A DNA stretch of 64,000 nucleotides from Bdellovibrionales bacterium (GTDB lineage: Bacteria; Bdellovibrionota; UBA1018). How positions within the stretch are numbered: the stretch's first letter is position 1; the number at the start of each line of letters is the position of its first letter. A model generated the notes under the pieces. That model made no database searches. It saw nothing but the letters and a program-made list of their open reading frames with translations, and had not been told where the DNA came from. Of the stretch, positions 52,128 to 60,315 are shown piece after piece. The stretch spans positions 1-64,000 of the forward strand of contig CANCQK010000004.1 of assembly GCA_947380295.1 (NCBI GenBank). Direction: 5' to 3'. Made by a program: the position numbers and the translations under genes.

Positions 52128-53972
52128 ATGAAAGCCCTACCTTTTATTGTTGGCGCACTTTGCGTTTTTGTGATCGCTTACCGTTTCTATAGTGCATTTT
52201 TGGCTGCAAAAGTCTTGGCGCTGAGTGATGAAAGATTAACTCCCGCTCATCGTCTCAATGATGGACAGAATTTCGTTCCCACAAATCGGTGGGTACTTTT
52301 TGGACATCACTTTGCCGCCATCACGGGTGCCGGTCCATTGATAGGTCCTGTATTGGCTGCCCAGTTTGGATTCTTACCAGGTTTTCTTTGGCTTGTGATC
52401 GGGGTCGTGATCGGGGGTTCCGTTCATGATTTTGTGATTTTGACAGCTAGCGTGAGGCATGACGGAAAAAGTATTGCTCAGATTGCTCAAAAGGTCATGG
52501 GGCCTTGGGCCGGTCGAATTACAGGCGTAGCGATCCTCTTTATCGTAACTATAGCTCTTGCAGGTCTAGGCCTGGCTGTAGTGAATGCCCTTGAGAATAG
52601 CCCGTGGGGCACTTTTACTCTGGCGAGTACGATTCCTATCGCATTGCTCATGGGAACCTATACCGGAGTGATTCGCCCGAATGGGGTTTTAGAGTCCACG
52701 ATTTTTGGAATTGTTTGTCTGCTCGCAGCCGTGATCTTTGGTCAGTCGATCTCTGAAACTGGATTTGGCAGCTACTTCAATCTTTCTCGACAGTCGCTCA
52801 TGATTGCAATTGCAGTTTATGGTTTCGTCGCGAGCGTTCTGCCTGTGTGGCTACTGCTCTGTCCACGTGATTATCTTTCCAGTTTTATGAAACTGGGGAC
52901 CATTGGTGGACTCACTTTGGCAGTGATTATTGTCAATCCAGAACTCCATATGCCTATGGTGACTCGGTTCGTTGATGGCGGTGGACCAATCGTGCCTGGG
53001 AAGGTGTTTCCGTTTGTTTTTATTACAATCGCCTGCGGTGCAATTTCTGGATTCCATTCCTTGATTGCGTCTGGAACTACCCCGAAGATGGTTCATCGTG
53101 AGAGAGACTGTCGAATGATCGGGTACGGGGCCATGCTTTGCGAGGGCTGGGTGGGGCTGATTTCCTTGATTGCTGCTTCGGCTCTATTTCCAGAAGACTA
53201 TTTTGCGATCAATGTGAGCCCTGAAAAGCTGGTTGAGCTCGGGATGTCTGCTGTGAATTTGCCAGAGCTCTCGGCTCAAGTGGGAGAATCGGTGGCCGGT
53301 CGTTCGGGGGGAGCCGTTTCCTTGGCTGTTGGAATGGCGCAAGTTTTCTCAGAGCTTCCTGGGCTGAAGCACTTGATGGCTTATTGGTATCACTTCGCAA
53401 TTCTGTTTGAAGCCTTATTTATTCTTACGACAATTGACTCAGGCACTCGGGTTGCTCGATTCTTGGTTCAGGAGTTTTTTGGCAAAGTGAGGCCAGAGTG
53501 GGGTCGTCCTGACTGGCTCCCTGGGAATTTGTTATCGACCACACTTGTTGTTTTTTCTTGGACCGCGTTTATCTGGACAGGAAATATCTCAACGCTTTGG
53601 CCGCTATTCGGTGTGGCCAATCAGCTTTTAGCCTCTATTGCCCTGGTTGTGGGCACAGTTTGGCTGATTCAGACTGGAAAAGTTCGCTACCTCTGGGTGA
53701 CTTTGGTTCCCTTGTCTTTTGTCGCTGTTACGACCCTAACGGCAGCGGTGCAAACTGTTTTCCAGAATTTCCTGCCCATGGCTGAGCAGGGGCATGCGGC
53801 CTTAGCTTACCTCAATTCGGGTATTATTTTTCTGATGATGGGTGGGCTGCTTGGGATGCTCGGATTGGCTTTGGCACATGCGGTGCAGTTTCTTCGTAAA
53901 AACGGAGAGGACGCTTCATATGCTAAAAGATATCGTGAATCGAAAACTGGTCACAGCCGAACCATCAACTAA
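52128..53972 (+). CDS. cstA: Carbon starvation protein CstA family transporter
   Basis: 614 residues with many membrane helices; E. coli CstA is about 700. Family motifs: FGHHFAAITGAGPLIGPVLA, SVHDFVIL, ISGFHSLIASGTTPKM and TTIDSGTRVARF. CstA proteins import peptides or pyruvate during carbon limitation. The CBS gene starts inside its 3' end. Confidence 0.88.
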   Translation: MKALPFIVGALCVFVIAYRFYSAFLAAKVLALSDERLTPAHRLNDGQNFVPTNRWVLFGHHFAAITGAGPLIGPVLAAQFGFLPGFLWLVIGVVIGGSVHDFVILTASVRHDGKSIAQIAQKVMGPWAGRITGVAILFIVTIALAGLGLAVVNALENSPWGTFTLASTIPIALLMGTYTGVIRPNGVLESTIFGIVCLLAAVIFGQSISETGFGSYFNLSRQSLMIAIAVYGFVASVLPVWLLLCPRDYLSSFMKLGTIGGLTLAVIIVNPELHMPMVTRFVDGGGPIVPGKVFPFVFITIACGAISGFHSLIASGTTPKMVHRERDCRMIGYGAMLCEGWVGLISLIAASALFPEDYFAINVSPEKLVELGMSAVNLPELSAQVGESVAGRSGGAVSLAVGMAQVFSELPGLKHLMAYWYHFAILFEALFILTTIDSGTRVARFLVQEFFGKVRPEWGRPDWLPGNLLSTTLVVFSWTAFIWTGNISTLWPLFGVANQLLASIALVVGTVWLIQTGKVRYLWVTLVPLSFVAVTTLTAAVQTVFQNFLPMAEQGHAALAYLNSGIIFLMMGGLLGMLGLALAHAVQFLRKNGEDASYAKRYRESKTGHSRTIN

Positions 53973-54360
53973 AATTTTCGACATTGCTAAACTCATGGCT
54001 CATCATGATGTGGGCTCAGTCTTGGTGGTCGACGATAAGAAAATTAAGGGAATTATCACTGACCGAGATATTGTGATGCGGTGTCTTGCTAAGTCAGTTT
54101 CCCTAGATGACTGCAGTGTCGAATCTGTCATGACACCTGCTCCGACTACAGTGAGGGAGACTGATGGGATTTTCGACTGCATCGAAACGATGAAGAGCGC
54201 TAAAGTTCGTCGGATTCCTGTGGTAGATCGATCGGGGGAAGTGATTGGAATTGTTTCATTTGGAGATATCCTGGCTGTGTTGAGCAAGGAGTTGGGTGAA
54301 TTAACTAAGGGAACGGTTCCACAGGTGAGCAGCCCTGAATTTGAGCGTGAGGCTGCATAA
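53920..54360 (+). CDS. CBS-domain protein
   Basis: ATG 53920 lies inside cstA with GGAGAGG about nine bases before, giving 146 residues. Two CBS motifs follow one another (IFDIAKLMAHHDVGSVLVVD ending in ITDRDIVMR; then CIETMKSAKVRRIPVVD). They bind AMP, ATP or SAM and often sense energy state. The 53-base overlap with cstA suggests a linked sensor. Confidence 0.85.
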   Translation: MLKDIVNRKLVTAEPSTKIFDIAKLMAHHDVGSVLVVDDKKIKGIITDRDIVMRCLAKSVSLDDCSVESVMTPAPTTVRETDGIFDCIETMKSAKVRRIPVVDRSGEVIGIVSFGDILAVLSKELGELTKGTVPQVSSPEFEREAA

Positions 54361-54365
54361 ACGAT

Positions 54366-55079
54366 TCAATCCTCGCCGTCTTTGAGTTTGTCTTTGATTT
54401 GCAGGAGGATGTCTTTCAGAAGTGCCATTAGATTTTTTCTGTCGGTCTCGGCTAAGTCAATGAGTTGAATTCCAAGGTGCCTGACTGGTGCTCCTGTTCC
54501 AAGGTTGAAGTCATCTAAAATTCGGCGGATTGAGCCCTTGATGCTGATTTTTGTGGGGAAGTAAGATCCAGGGTCGATCATGAAGGGTTGTCCCTCTTCG
54601 ATGACCATCTTGAAGGCGAGAGGATTTTGTGTGAAAATCATGATTCCTTCAGGGCTGATGTTTTCAACCTCAAAGGTAACCCTCTCTCCTTGGATGGGTA
54701 CGTGGACTTTGAGTGGGTAGGTTTGGATCAGGTGGATTGCGGGAATTCTTGGGAATTTTCGCGTATAAGCAATTGGAGGTTCTCCATGTTGCTTGGCAAA
54801 TTCTGTAAACTCTTTCAACGGCTGCTCTTCAAAATGAAATAGGAGTCCCAGAGTACTCGCTGCTCGAGTAAATTCTCTGATGATTTGTGCAGGAACAATA
54901 AAGTTCAAGGGTACCGGCTGGTTGATCTTAACATTTACGAAAACTGACCGTCCGTAGTGTTTTACTGGATCTAGTTCTTTCCAGGAGAGACCGTAGACCC
55001 CCGATGAAGAAATTTTCTGATTTTCAAATTGAAATGTCGATGAATCTAATTGGAATGATAAATCGCCGCGAACGAACAT
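54366..55079 (-). CDS. PilZ-domain protein, probable cyclic-di-GMP receptor
   Basis: 237 residues. The first 100 form a separate beta domain. The PilZ part has the RxxxR site in TRKFPRIP and the D/N-x-S-x-x-G site in VENISPEGIMIF, both required for cyclic-di-GMP binding. It could pair with the HD-GYP enzyme at 16.4 kb. It ends just after the CBS gene on the other strand. Confidence 0.8.
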   Translation of the reverse strand: MFVRGDLSFQLDSSTFQFENQKISSSGVYGLSWKELDPVKHYGRSVFVNVKINQPVPLNFIVPAQIIREFTRAASTLGLLFHFEEQPLKEFTEFAKQHGEPPIAYTRKFPRIPAIHLIQTYPLKVHVPIQGERVTFEVENISPEGIMIFTQNPLAFKMVIEEGQPFMIDPGSYFPTKISIKGSIRRILDDFNLGTGAPVRHLGIQLIDLAETDRKNLMALLKDILLQIKDKLKDGED

Positions 55080-55167
55080 AGTCTTAGTGTAGCACGTTTT
55101 TTTTGGGCGTAAAGGTTGAGCTTCGGTGTTGAGTTGACCCAGTCTCTCGTGACGGAGTGATCTGAGT

Positions 55168-56103
55168 TTAAAGCTTTTTCAGTACCTTGATCTTTGAGTC
55201 GTCGAGGACAAAAACACAGCCGGGTCGGGTAGGGTTGTACCCATAAAGGGTTCCTTTTTGCTTTTTCAGTGCTAGTGGGATGGGTGTCCCTGCGCGGGGT
55301 GTGAGGATGATGGTCGTGTCAGGCTGGGTTTGAAGTGAGCCTTGGAGTGAGGTGGCTTCCGGCGTAGATTCCAGGATCTTTGTCCAAGAGTGACGGATGA
55401 GTTCGTCAAGAAGTTGATCTACGTCTGGCTTTACTGGACGGTGGGAGGGGTCACCCCAATGGTCACCATCTCGTTGGGCATAAAAGAGGGTTTGCTTGCC
55501 TGATCTTACGATCACCTCATTGATGTCATCCGGTGACTCGGTGACCCAGGTAGGACTGCGCAAATCTTGCCATTTTTGAATTTGGTGGAGGACGGGGAAT
55601 ACGGCGCCAGTTGCTAGCCAGGAGGTTTTTCCGTCGAGTGAAACGTTCATATGGACTTGGTCTTTGGATGGGTTCCCGATGGAGAGTTCCTGGGTGCCCT
55701 TGGCGGAACGCCACCGGAGAGCAAACCGAGGCGGTTCTAAGCCCAAGGAGTTGAAGGGCACGTTCGGGCCCGGTTCTTGGAGCTTAAGGGTGCTGATGCT
55801 GTCCAGGAGGTGGAGAATTAGTCCTTGATTTGCGTGGTGATCTGAGAGGCTTGAGGAGGTGGACACCGAATCCAGTGACCACTCTCCTGATTTTTGACTC
55901 AGCGAGGCAATCCAAGGGGAGTTTGATTCTAGGTCACTTCCCATGAGGGTGAGGGCCTCGATTGCGTTGACTTGAATTTTGAAGGGTCGAGGATCGACTG
56001 GGAGCGTAGTCCGTGAGGAGAAGCATCCTGATAAATTGATGACTGCTAAACTGAATAGAAAAAAGAGCCCCAAATTTACGCCCGATTTTACCGAAGTCAT
56101 CAC
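55168..56103 (-). CDS. DUF4340-like lipoprotein
   Basis: The lipobox LSGC follows a signal peptide. The body has alternating strand segments such as WSLDSV and WATGAVFPVLHQIQKW, a DUF4340 pattern seen in proteins near gliding or ABC components. Function unknown. Confidence 0.5.
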   Translation of the reverse strand: MMTSVKSGVNLGLFFLFSLAVINLSGCFSSRTTLPVDPRPFKIQVNAIEALTLMGSDLESNSPWIASLSQKSGEWSLDSVSTSSSLSDHHANQGLILHLLDSISTLKLQEPGPNVPFNSLGLEPPRFALRWRSAKGTQELSIGNPSKDQVHMNVSLDGKTSWLATGAVFPVLHQIQKWQDLRSPTWVTESPDDINEVIVRSGKQTLFYAQRDGDHWGDPSHRPVKPDVDQLLDELIRHSWTKILESTPEATSLQGSLQTQPDTTIILTPRAGTPIPLALKKQKGTLYGYNPTRPGCVFVLDDSKIKVLKKL

Positions 56104-56160
56104 ACGAAGATTCCTTCCTGATTGACATCCTAGGAGGGGCTCGCTACCCTGGCAAGAGCT

Positions 56161-56847
56161 ATGTTGAATCTGCCCAATAATAGTCTCTGGAGCTTAATTA
56201 CTGCGGGTGGGTTCGTCATGTACCCACTCATTCTTTGCTCTCTTTTGGTTTGGGGAGTGATTTTCGAGCGACTCTGGAGTTTTTATCGCCTCAGTCGTGG
56301 GTTGAGGTCCTTTCATCTTGAAGCGATGAATACCCTCTTGCGCAGCGATCTTGATGCGCTCAAAGGGGTCTGCCATCAAAACTCTCAGTTGCCCACAGCT
56401 GTTTTGCTCATGACTGCGCTGGAACGCCTCGGTGCGAAAGATCGGCGGTTACGTGCTTCGTGGCGGGATGCATTAGAGCGCAGACGGCAGGTTCTAAATC
56501 AAGACCTCCGTCAAAATCTTTGGATTTTAGGAACCATCGGGAGCGCCGCCCCTTTTATCGGGCTGCTCGGCACGGTTGTTGGGATTCTGCGTTCGTTTCA
56601 GGAAATGGCGCGCACCGGGTCGGGAGGATTTGCGGTTGTTGCTGCCGGGATTTCCGAGTCGCTGGTGGCTACTGCGGCAGGCATTGTTGTGGCAGTGGTT
56701 GCAGTCATGTCATTCAATGCGTTTCAAACCCGTTGGAGCCGGCTGGTGCTGACCGTACGTCTTCAGACTGAGGAGTTGGCCGAGCTTCTGGGGCTTTTGG
56801 CAGAGCAAGCTGGGTCTGCTCAAGCTGGGTCTGTAGATGACACTTAG
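56161..56847 (+). CDS. tolQ: MotA/TolQ/ExbB proton channel protein
   Basis: 228 residues with three membrane helices. Conserved pieces are GTIGSAAPFIGLLGTVVGILRSF and GISESLVATAAGIVVAVVAVMSFN. It forms the channel with the next gene product. The stop overlaps the next start by 11 bases. Confidence 0.9.
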   Translation: MLNLPNNSLWSLITAGGFVMYPLILCSLLVWGVIFERLWSFYRLSRGLRSFHLEAMNTLLRSDLDALKGVCHQNSQLPTAVLLMTALERLGAKDRRLRASWRDALERRRQVLNQDLRQNLWILGTIGSAAPFIGLLGTVVGILRSFQEMARTGSGGFAVVAAGISESLVATAAGIVVAVVAVMSFNAFQTRWSRLVLTVRLQTEELAELLGLLAEQAGSAQAGSVDDT

Positions 56848-57283
56848 AACTCAATCTTCAAAAGATGAGCTGGATCACGATGCTCCCATTGTAGCTGAGA
56901 TTAATATTACGCCTCTGACCGATATCTTTCTCGTGCTTTTGATTATTTTCATGGTTACGAGCACAGCCATGTCTCAGTCCGGGGTGGGTGTTGATTTGCC
57001 TCGGGCAAGTCAGGAGACCTCCCAGTCTCAGCCTGATGGGGTGATCGTTACCCTCCTGCCTGGCTCTAAGATTCTGGTGAATCAAAAAGAAGTGGGTAAC
57101 GGCGACTGGGGGCTTTTAGAAAAACTCATTCGTGAGGCTTTCGCTCACTCCAAGTCCAAGCTGGTGATTCTCGAAGGTGATCGTCAGGCATTCTTAGGTT
57201 CAGCGATCGAGGTGATGGACCACGCAAGAAAGGCCGGCGCCGAACGGTTTGCCATCGCAACTTCTCCTGAAAAAAAGAGCTAA
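56837..57283 (+). CDS. tolR: ExbD/TolR biopolymer transport protein
   Basis: 148 residues. NITPLTDIFLVLLIIFMVTS holds the conserved Asp of the proton path in a single membrane helix. The periplasmic part is typical. It partners with TolQ to energise outer-membrane constriction or uptake. TolA/TonB is not adjacent. Confidence 0.9.
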   Translation: MTLRTQSSKDELDHDAPIVAEINITPLTDIFLVLLIIFMVTSTAMSQSGVGVDLPRASQETSQSQPDGVIVTLLPGSKILVNQKEVGNGDWGLLEKLIREAFAHSKSKLVILEGDRQAFLGSAIEVMDHARKAGAERFAIATSPEKKS

Positions 57284-57357
57284 CCACCTGATAGAAATGA
57301 CACTTGAGAGAGATCGAGAAGTAGACACTTTTCACCTTCCATGAGAGAACTATCTCC

Positions 57358-57981
57358 ATGATGACTTCTACTGCCGATCAAAACCAAAACCCACCGAGTT
57401 GGTATCGAGGCTGGGTTCAAGGAAAAACGCGAATCGTTCTAGCCTGGGTTTTTGCATTTGCCTTGGGCTTCACTGCTCGGGAATACCCGACATGGCCGGG
57501 TGTTTTGCTTTGTTTTTTAGGTGCGGCTCTGCGTTTTTGGGCAAGTGGGTTTCTCAGAAAAGATTCCCGCCCAGCAGTGGGTGGCCCTTATGCTTGGGTT
57601 CGTAACCCGCTTTACCTGGGGACCTACTTCATGGCTCTTGGCGTGGCCTGGTCAATTGAAAACTGGGTACTCCTTGGAGTGATGAGCGTGGTTTTCGTCG
57701 CCATTTATCATTTCATCATTCTGGATGAAGAAATCAAACTTAAGAGAATTTTTGGAGAGCCGTACGACGTCTATTGCGCTCACGTTTCCCGGTTTTTTCC
57801 AAAAATCTTGCCCCCGATGACCCCTGACGCAGGTGTACGCCGACAGATTAATCCCGATGCCCAGCATCAGCATTTTTCTTTCGAGCTAGCCATGAAAAAT
57901 AAGGCTCACGAAGCATTTCTCTCATTTTTTGGGTTGATTGCCTTCGTTGCAGTAATGGCCTACTTTTGGAAACAGTACTGA
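57358..57981 (+). CDS. Isoprenylcysteine carboxyl methyltransferase (ICMT)-like membrane protein
   Basis: 207 residues with about five membrane segments. GGPYAWVRNPLYLGTYFM and FGEPYDVYCAHVSRFFP are the ICMT/PEMT signatures at the SAM site. It methylates an unknown lipid or thiol substrate. A divergent-looking 74-base gap with no clear signal precedes it. Confidence 0.8.
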   Translation: MMTSTADQNQNPPSWYRGWVQGKTRIVLAWVFAFALGFTAREYPTWPGVLLCFLGAALRFWASGFLRKDSRPAVGGPYAWVRNPLYLGTYFMALGVAWSIENWVLLGVMSVVFVAIYHFIILDEEIKLKRIFGEPYDVYCAHVSRFFPKILPPMTPDAGVRRQINPDAQHQHFSFELAMKNKAHEAFLSFFGLIAFVAVMAYFWKQY

Positions 57982-58084
57982 GTTTTTCAGTTTTTTATCA
58001 GGTCTAATGAGGAGTTGCGCTGCTAAGGCTTGAGCAACCTGCCTCTTTGGGCTATGGTTCGAACACTTAAATGGAGGAACGACC

Positions 58085-59122
58085 TTGAAAGAAATCATAA
58101 GTGAGGGCACTCGTCTGCGCCCTAAGTCCGCAGGAGCCAAGTTCAGGCTCGATCCTGAACTGCTCATTAAGATTCACAACAATATGGTGAAAACCAGAGT
58201 TCTAGAAGAGCGAGAAATTCGGATGTACAAGCAGTCCGACGGCTACTTCTGGATTGGCGGTCCCGGTGAGGAAGCCTTCAGTATCCCTCTGGGTATGCTG
58301 GTGAAAAAGGGTCACGGTCTGGATTACGACTTTCTACACCTCCATTACCGCTCAGCCGGAATCATGACGTGCCTCGGTATGGAACCCATCGATGCTCTCA
58401 GACAGATGAAAAACACTGCACTGGATCCATTCTCAGGCGGCAGGAATTTCTCGAACCATTTCTCCAAGCGCGCTTGGAACGTGGTTCCTGTCTCCTCGAC
58501 CATTGAGACTCAGTACTTGACTGCAATCGGGACTGGTCTTGCTCACAAACGCCATGGCGGAACTGGAATTACCATCGTAAATGGTGGCGACGCCGGTACA
58601 GCTGAAGGCGATTTTGCATCCTGCTTGGTTTGGGCTTCCCGCCCAGGCAATGAACTGCCGATGCTGATTATTGTAACCAATAATCAGTGGGGAATTTCTA
58701 CTGCCGCAGCGACTCAGCATGGCGACAAGTGCATTGCGGATCGTGGTAAGGCATTCGGAATCAAAACTGGTGTCATCAACGGCAATGACGTTGAAGAATC
58801 TTTCCTAGCACTTCAAGATGCGATGAACTACATCCGTAAGGAGCGTAAGCCGTTTCTTATGGAAGCTCGAGTGTCCCGACTCTATGGTCACAGCTCTGCG
58901 ACGGGCTGTAACTACATCGCTGAAGAAGAAGATTGCTTGACCACTTTCGAGGCAAAGCTCGAAGCTGCGCAAATCATGACCCGCAAAGAAATGGATCAGG
59001 TTCGCGAAACTTACAATGCAGAAATGCTTGAGCTTTCACAAAGGGTAAAGCAGGAGCCTCTTCCAGATGCTTCAACAATTTATGATCATGTTTATTTAGG
59101 ACAGAAGGGACGGTACTGGTAA
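58085..59122 (+). CDS. 2-oxoacid dehydrogenase E1 component, alpha subunit
   Basis: The TTG start at 58085 has GGAGGAACGACC upstream. The TPP-binding region is NGGDAGTAEGDF followed by VTNNQWGIST. GEEAFSIPLG and HYRSAGIMTC are as in branched-chain or pyruvate E1 alpha. It decarboxylates pyruvate or a branched 2-oxoacid. One-base overlap with the beta gene. Confidence 0.9.
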   Translation: MKEIISEGTRLRPKSAGAKFRLDPELLIKIHNNMVKTRVLEEREIRMYKQSDGYFWIGGPGEEAFSIPLGMLVKKGHGLDYDFLHLHYRSAGIMTCLGMEPIDALRQMKNTALDPFSGGRNFSNHFSKRAWNVVPVSSTIETQYLTAIGTGLAHKRHGGTGITIVNGGDAGTAEGDFASCLVWASRPGNELPMLIIVTNNQWGISTAAATQHGDKCIADRGKAFGIKTGVINGNDVEESFLALQDAMNYIRKERKPFLMEARVSRLYGHSSATGCNYIAEEEDCLTTFEAKLEAAQIMTRKEMDQVRETYNAEMLELSQRVKQEPLPDASTIYDHVYLGQKGRYW

Positions 59123-60192
59123 TGGCCACTCTCGTACAAGCCATTCGAATGGCTCTCCATTATGGTGAAACTCACCTAGGCGTGAAAGACATCTTTGGTG
59201 AAGACGTAGGGGCACCTCTGGGCGGCGTTTTCACTGCAACCCAAGGTCTTAAAAACAGCTGGAACTCTCCTCTGGATGAGCGTGGCATCATTGGCGCCGC
59301 AATCGGTCTAGGACTTGCCGGTGATCGCTGTGTCGCTGAAATTCAGTTTTGCGATTATATCTACAACACCATCGACATGCTTAAGCTCGGTGGGATGCAA
59401 AGCTGGGCTTCGAACGGGGATTGGCATCTACCCATGACCGTCATGACCCCTGTGGGCAGCGGAATTCGGGGTTCGATTTATCACTCCCACTCATTTGATG
59501 CGACCATGACCCATATTCCGGGCTGGAAAGTCGTGATGCCTTCCAATCCATTGGATGCATACGGCCTCATGATTGCGTGCATGAAAGATCCAAATCCTAC
59601 GATGTACCTCAAGCCTAAGGCATTGATGCGGATTCGTGGTACTGAGCAAATTCCTGGTGAACCTCCACTGACTGCCGAGGGAGAGAGACAGCTCAAGGAA
59701 ATGATCGATGCCCCCCTAGGTGATCGATCTCAATGGAAGGCTCGTTGGCCCGAAGGGCTGACTGATTATACCGTTGAACTCGGCGTGGGAAAAACGGTTC
59801 GCGAAGGCGATCAGGTCACTGTTGTGAGCTACGGGCGCACTTTGCCAATTTGTGCTCAGGCAGCTGATGCACTGAGACAAGAGGGAATCTCGGTCGAAGT
59901 CATTGATCTTAGAACTCTTTGGCCCTATGACTGGAATTTGGTCTCCGAGTCCATCCGGAAAACCGGACGTGTTCTCTATGTCAATGAAGACACAGAGGTG
60001 ACCAATTTCGGTGAGCACTTGATTCGTCGGACCATCGAAGATCACTTTTATCATCTCGAAGCGCGTCCTCGCCTCCTTGCTGGAGCTTTTATTCCGGGTG
60101 TAGGCCTGGCCGATCCGCTCGAAATGGCAAGTACTCCTCAATTAGGTTCGATTACAGAAGCCATTCGAGAGGTAGCTGCTGAGCGCGCCTAA
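59122..60192 (+). CDS. 2-oxoacid dehydrogenase E1 component, beta subunit
   Basis: 356 residues. FGEDVGAPLGGVFTATQGL, ERGIIGAAIGLGLAGDRC and YGRTLPICAQAADALRQEG are typical of the PDH/BCKDH E1 beta. Forms a heterotetramer with the alpha subunit. No E2 or E3 genes are adjacent; a terminator follows. Confidence 0.92.
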   Translation: MATLVQAIRMALHYGETHLGVKDIFGEDVGAPLGGVFTATQGLKNSWNSPLDERGIIGAAIGLGLAGDRCVAEIQFCDYIYNTIDMLKLGGMQSWASNGDWHLPMTVMTPVGSGIRGSIYHSHSFDATMTHIPGWKVVMPSNPLDAYGLMIACMKDPNPTMYLKPKALMRIRGTEQIPGEPPLTAEGERQLKEMIDAPLGDRSQWKARWPEGLTDYTVELGVGKTVREGDQVTVVSYGRTLPICAQAADALRQEGISVEVIDLRTLWPYDWNLVSESIRKTGRVLYVNEDTEVTNFGEHLIRRTIEDHFYHLEARPRLLAGAFIPGVGLADPLEMASTPQLGSITEAIREVAAERA

Positions 60193-60223
60193 CTTATTGA
60201 AATAAATAGGTTTCATTAAATAT

Positions 60224-60270
60224 AACCGCCATCGTGTTGCTCAATTCAGAGTGCAGGGTGGCGGTTTTTT
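60224..60270 (+). terminator. Intrinsic terminator after the E1 operon
   Basis: Arms AACCGCCA (60224-60231) and TGGCGGTT (60259-60266) with six T (60265-60270). The 27-base loop is long. Confidence 0.6.
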
Positions 60271-60315
60271 GTTAAATGTTGCCAAAACCTGCTGCAGATC
60301 GCTAAACTAGATTCT

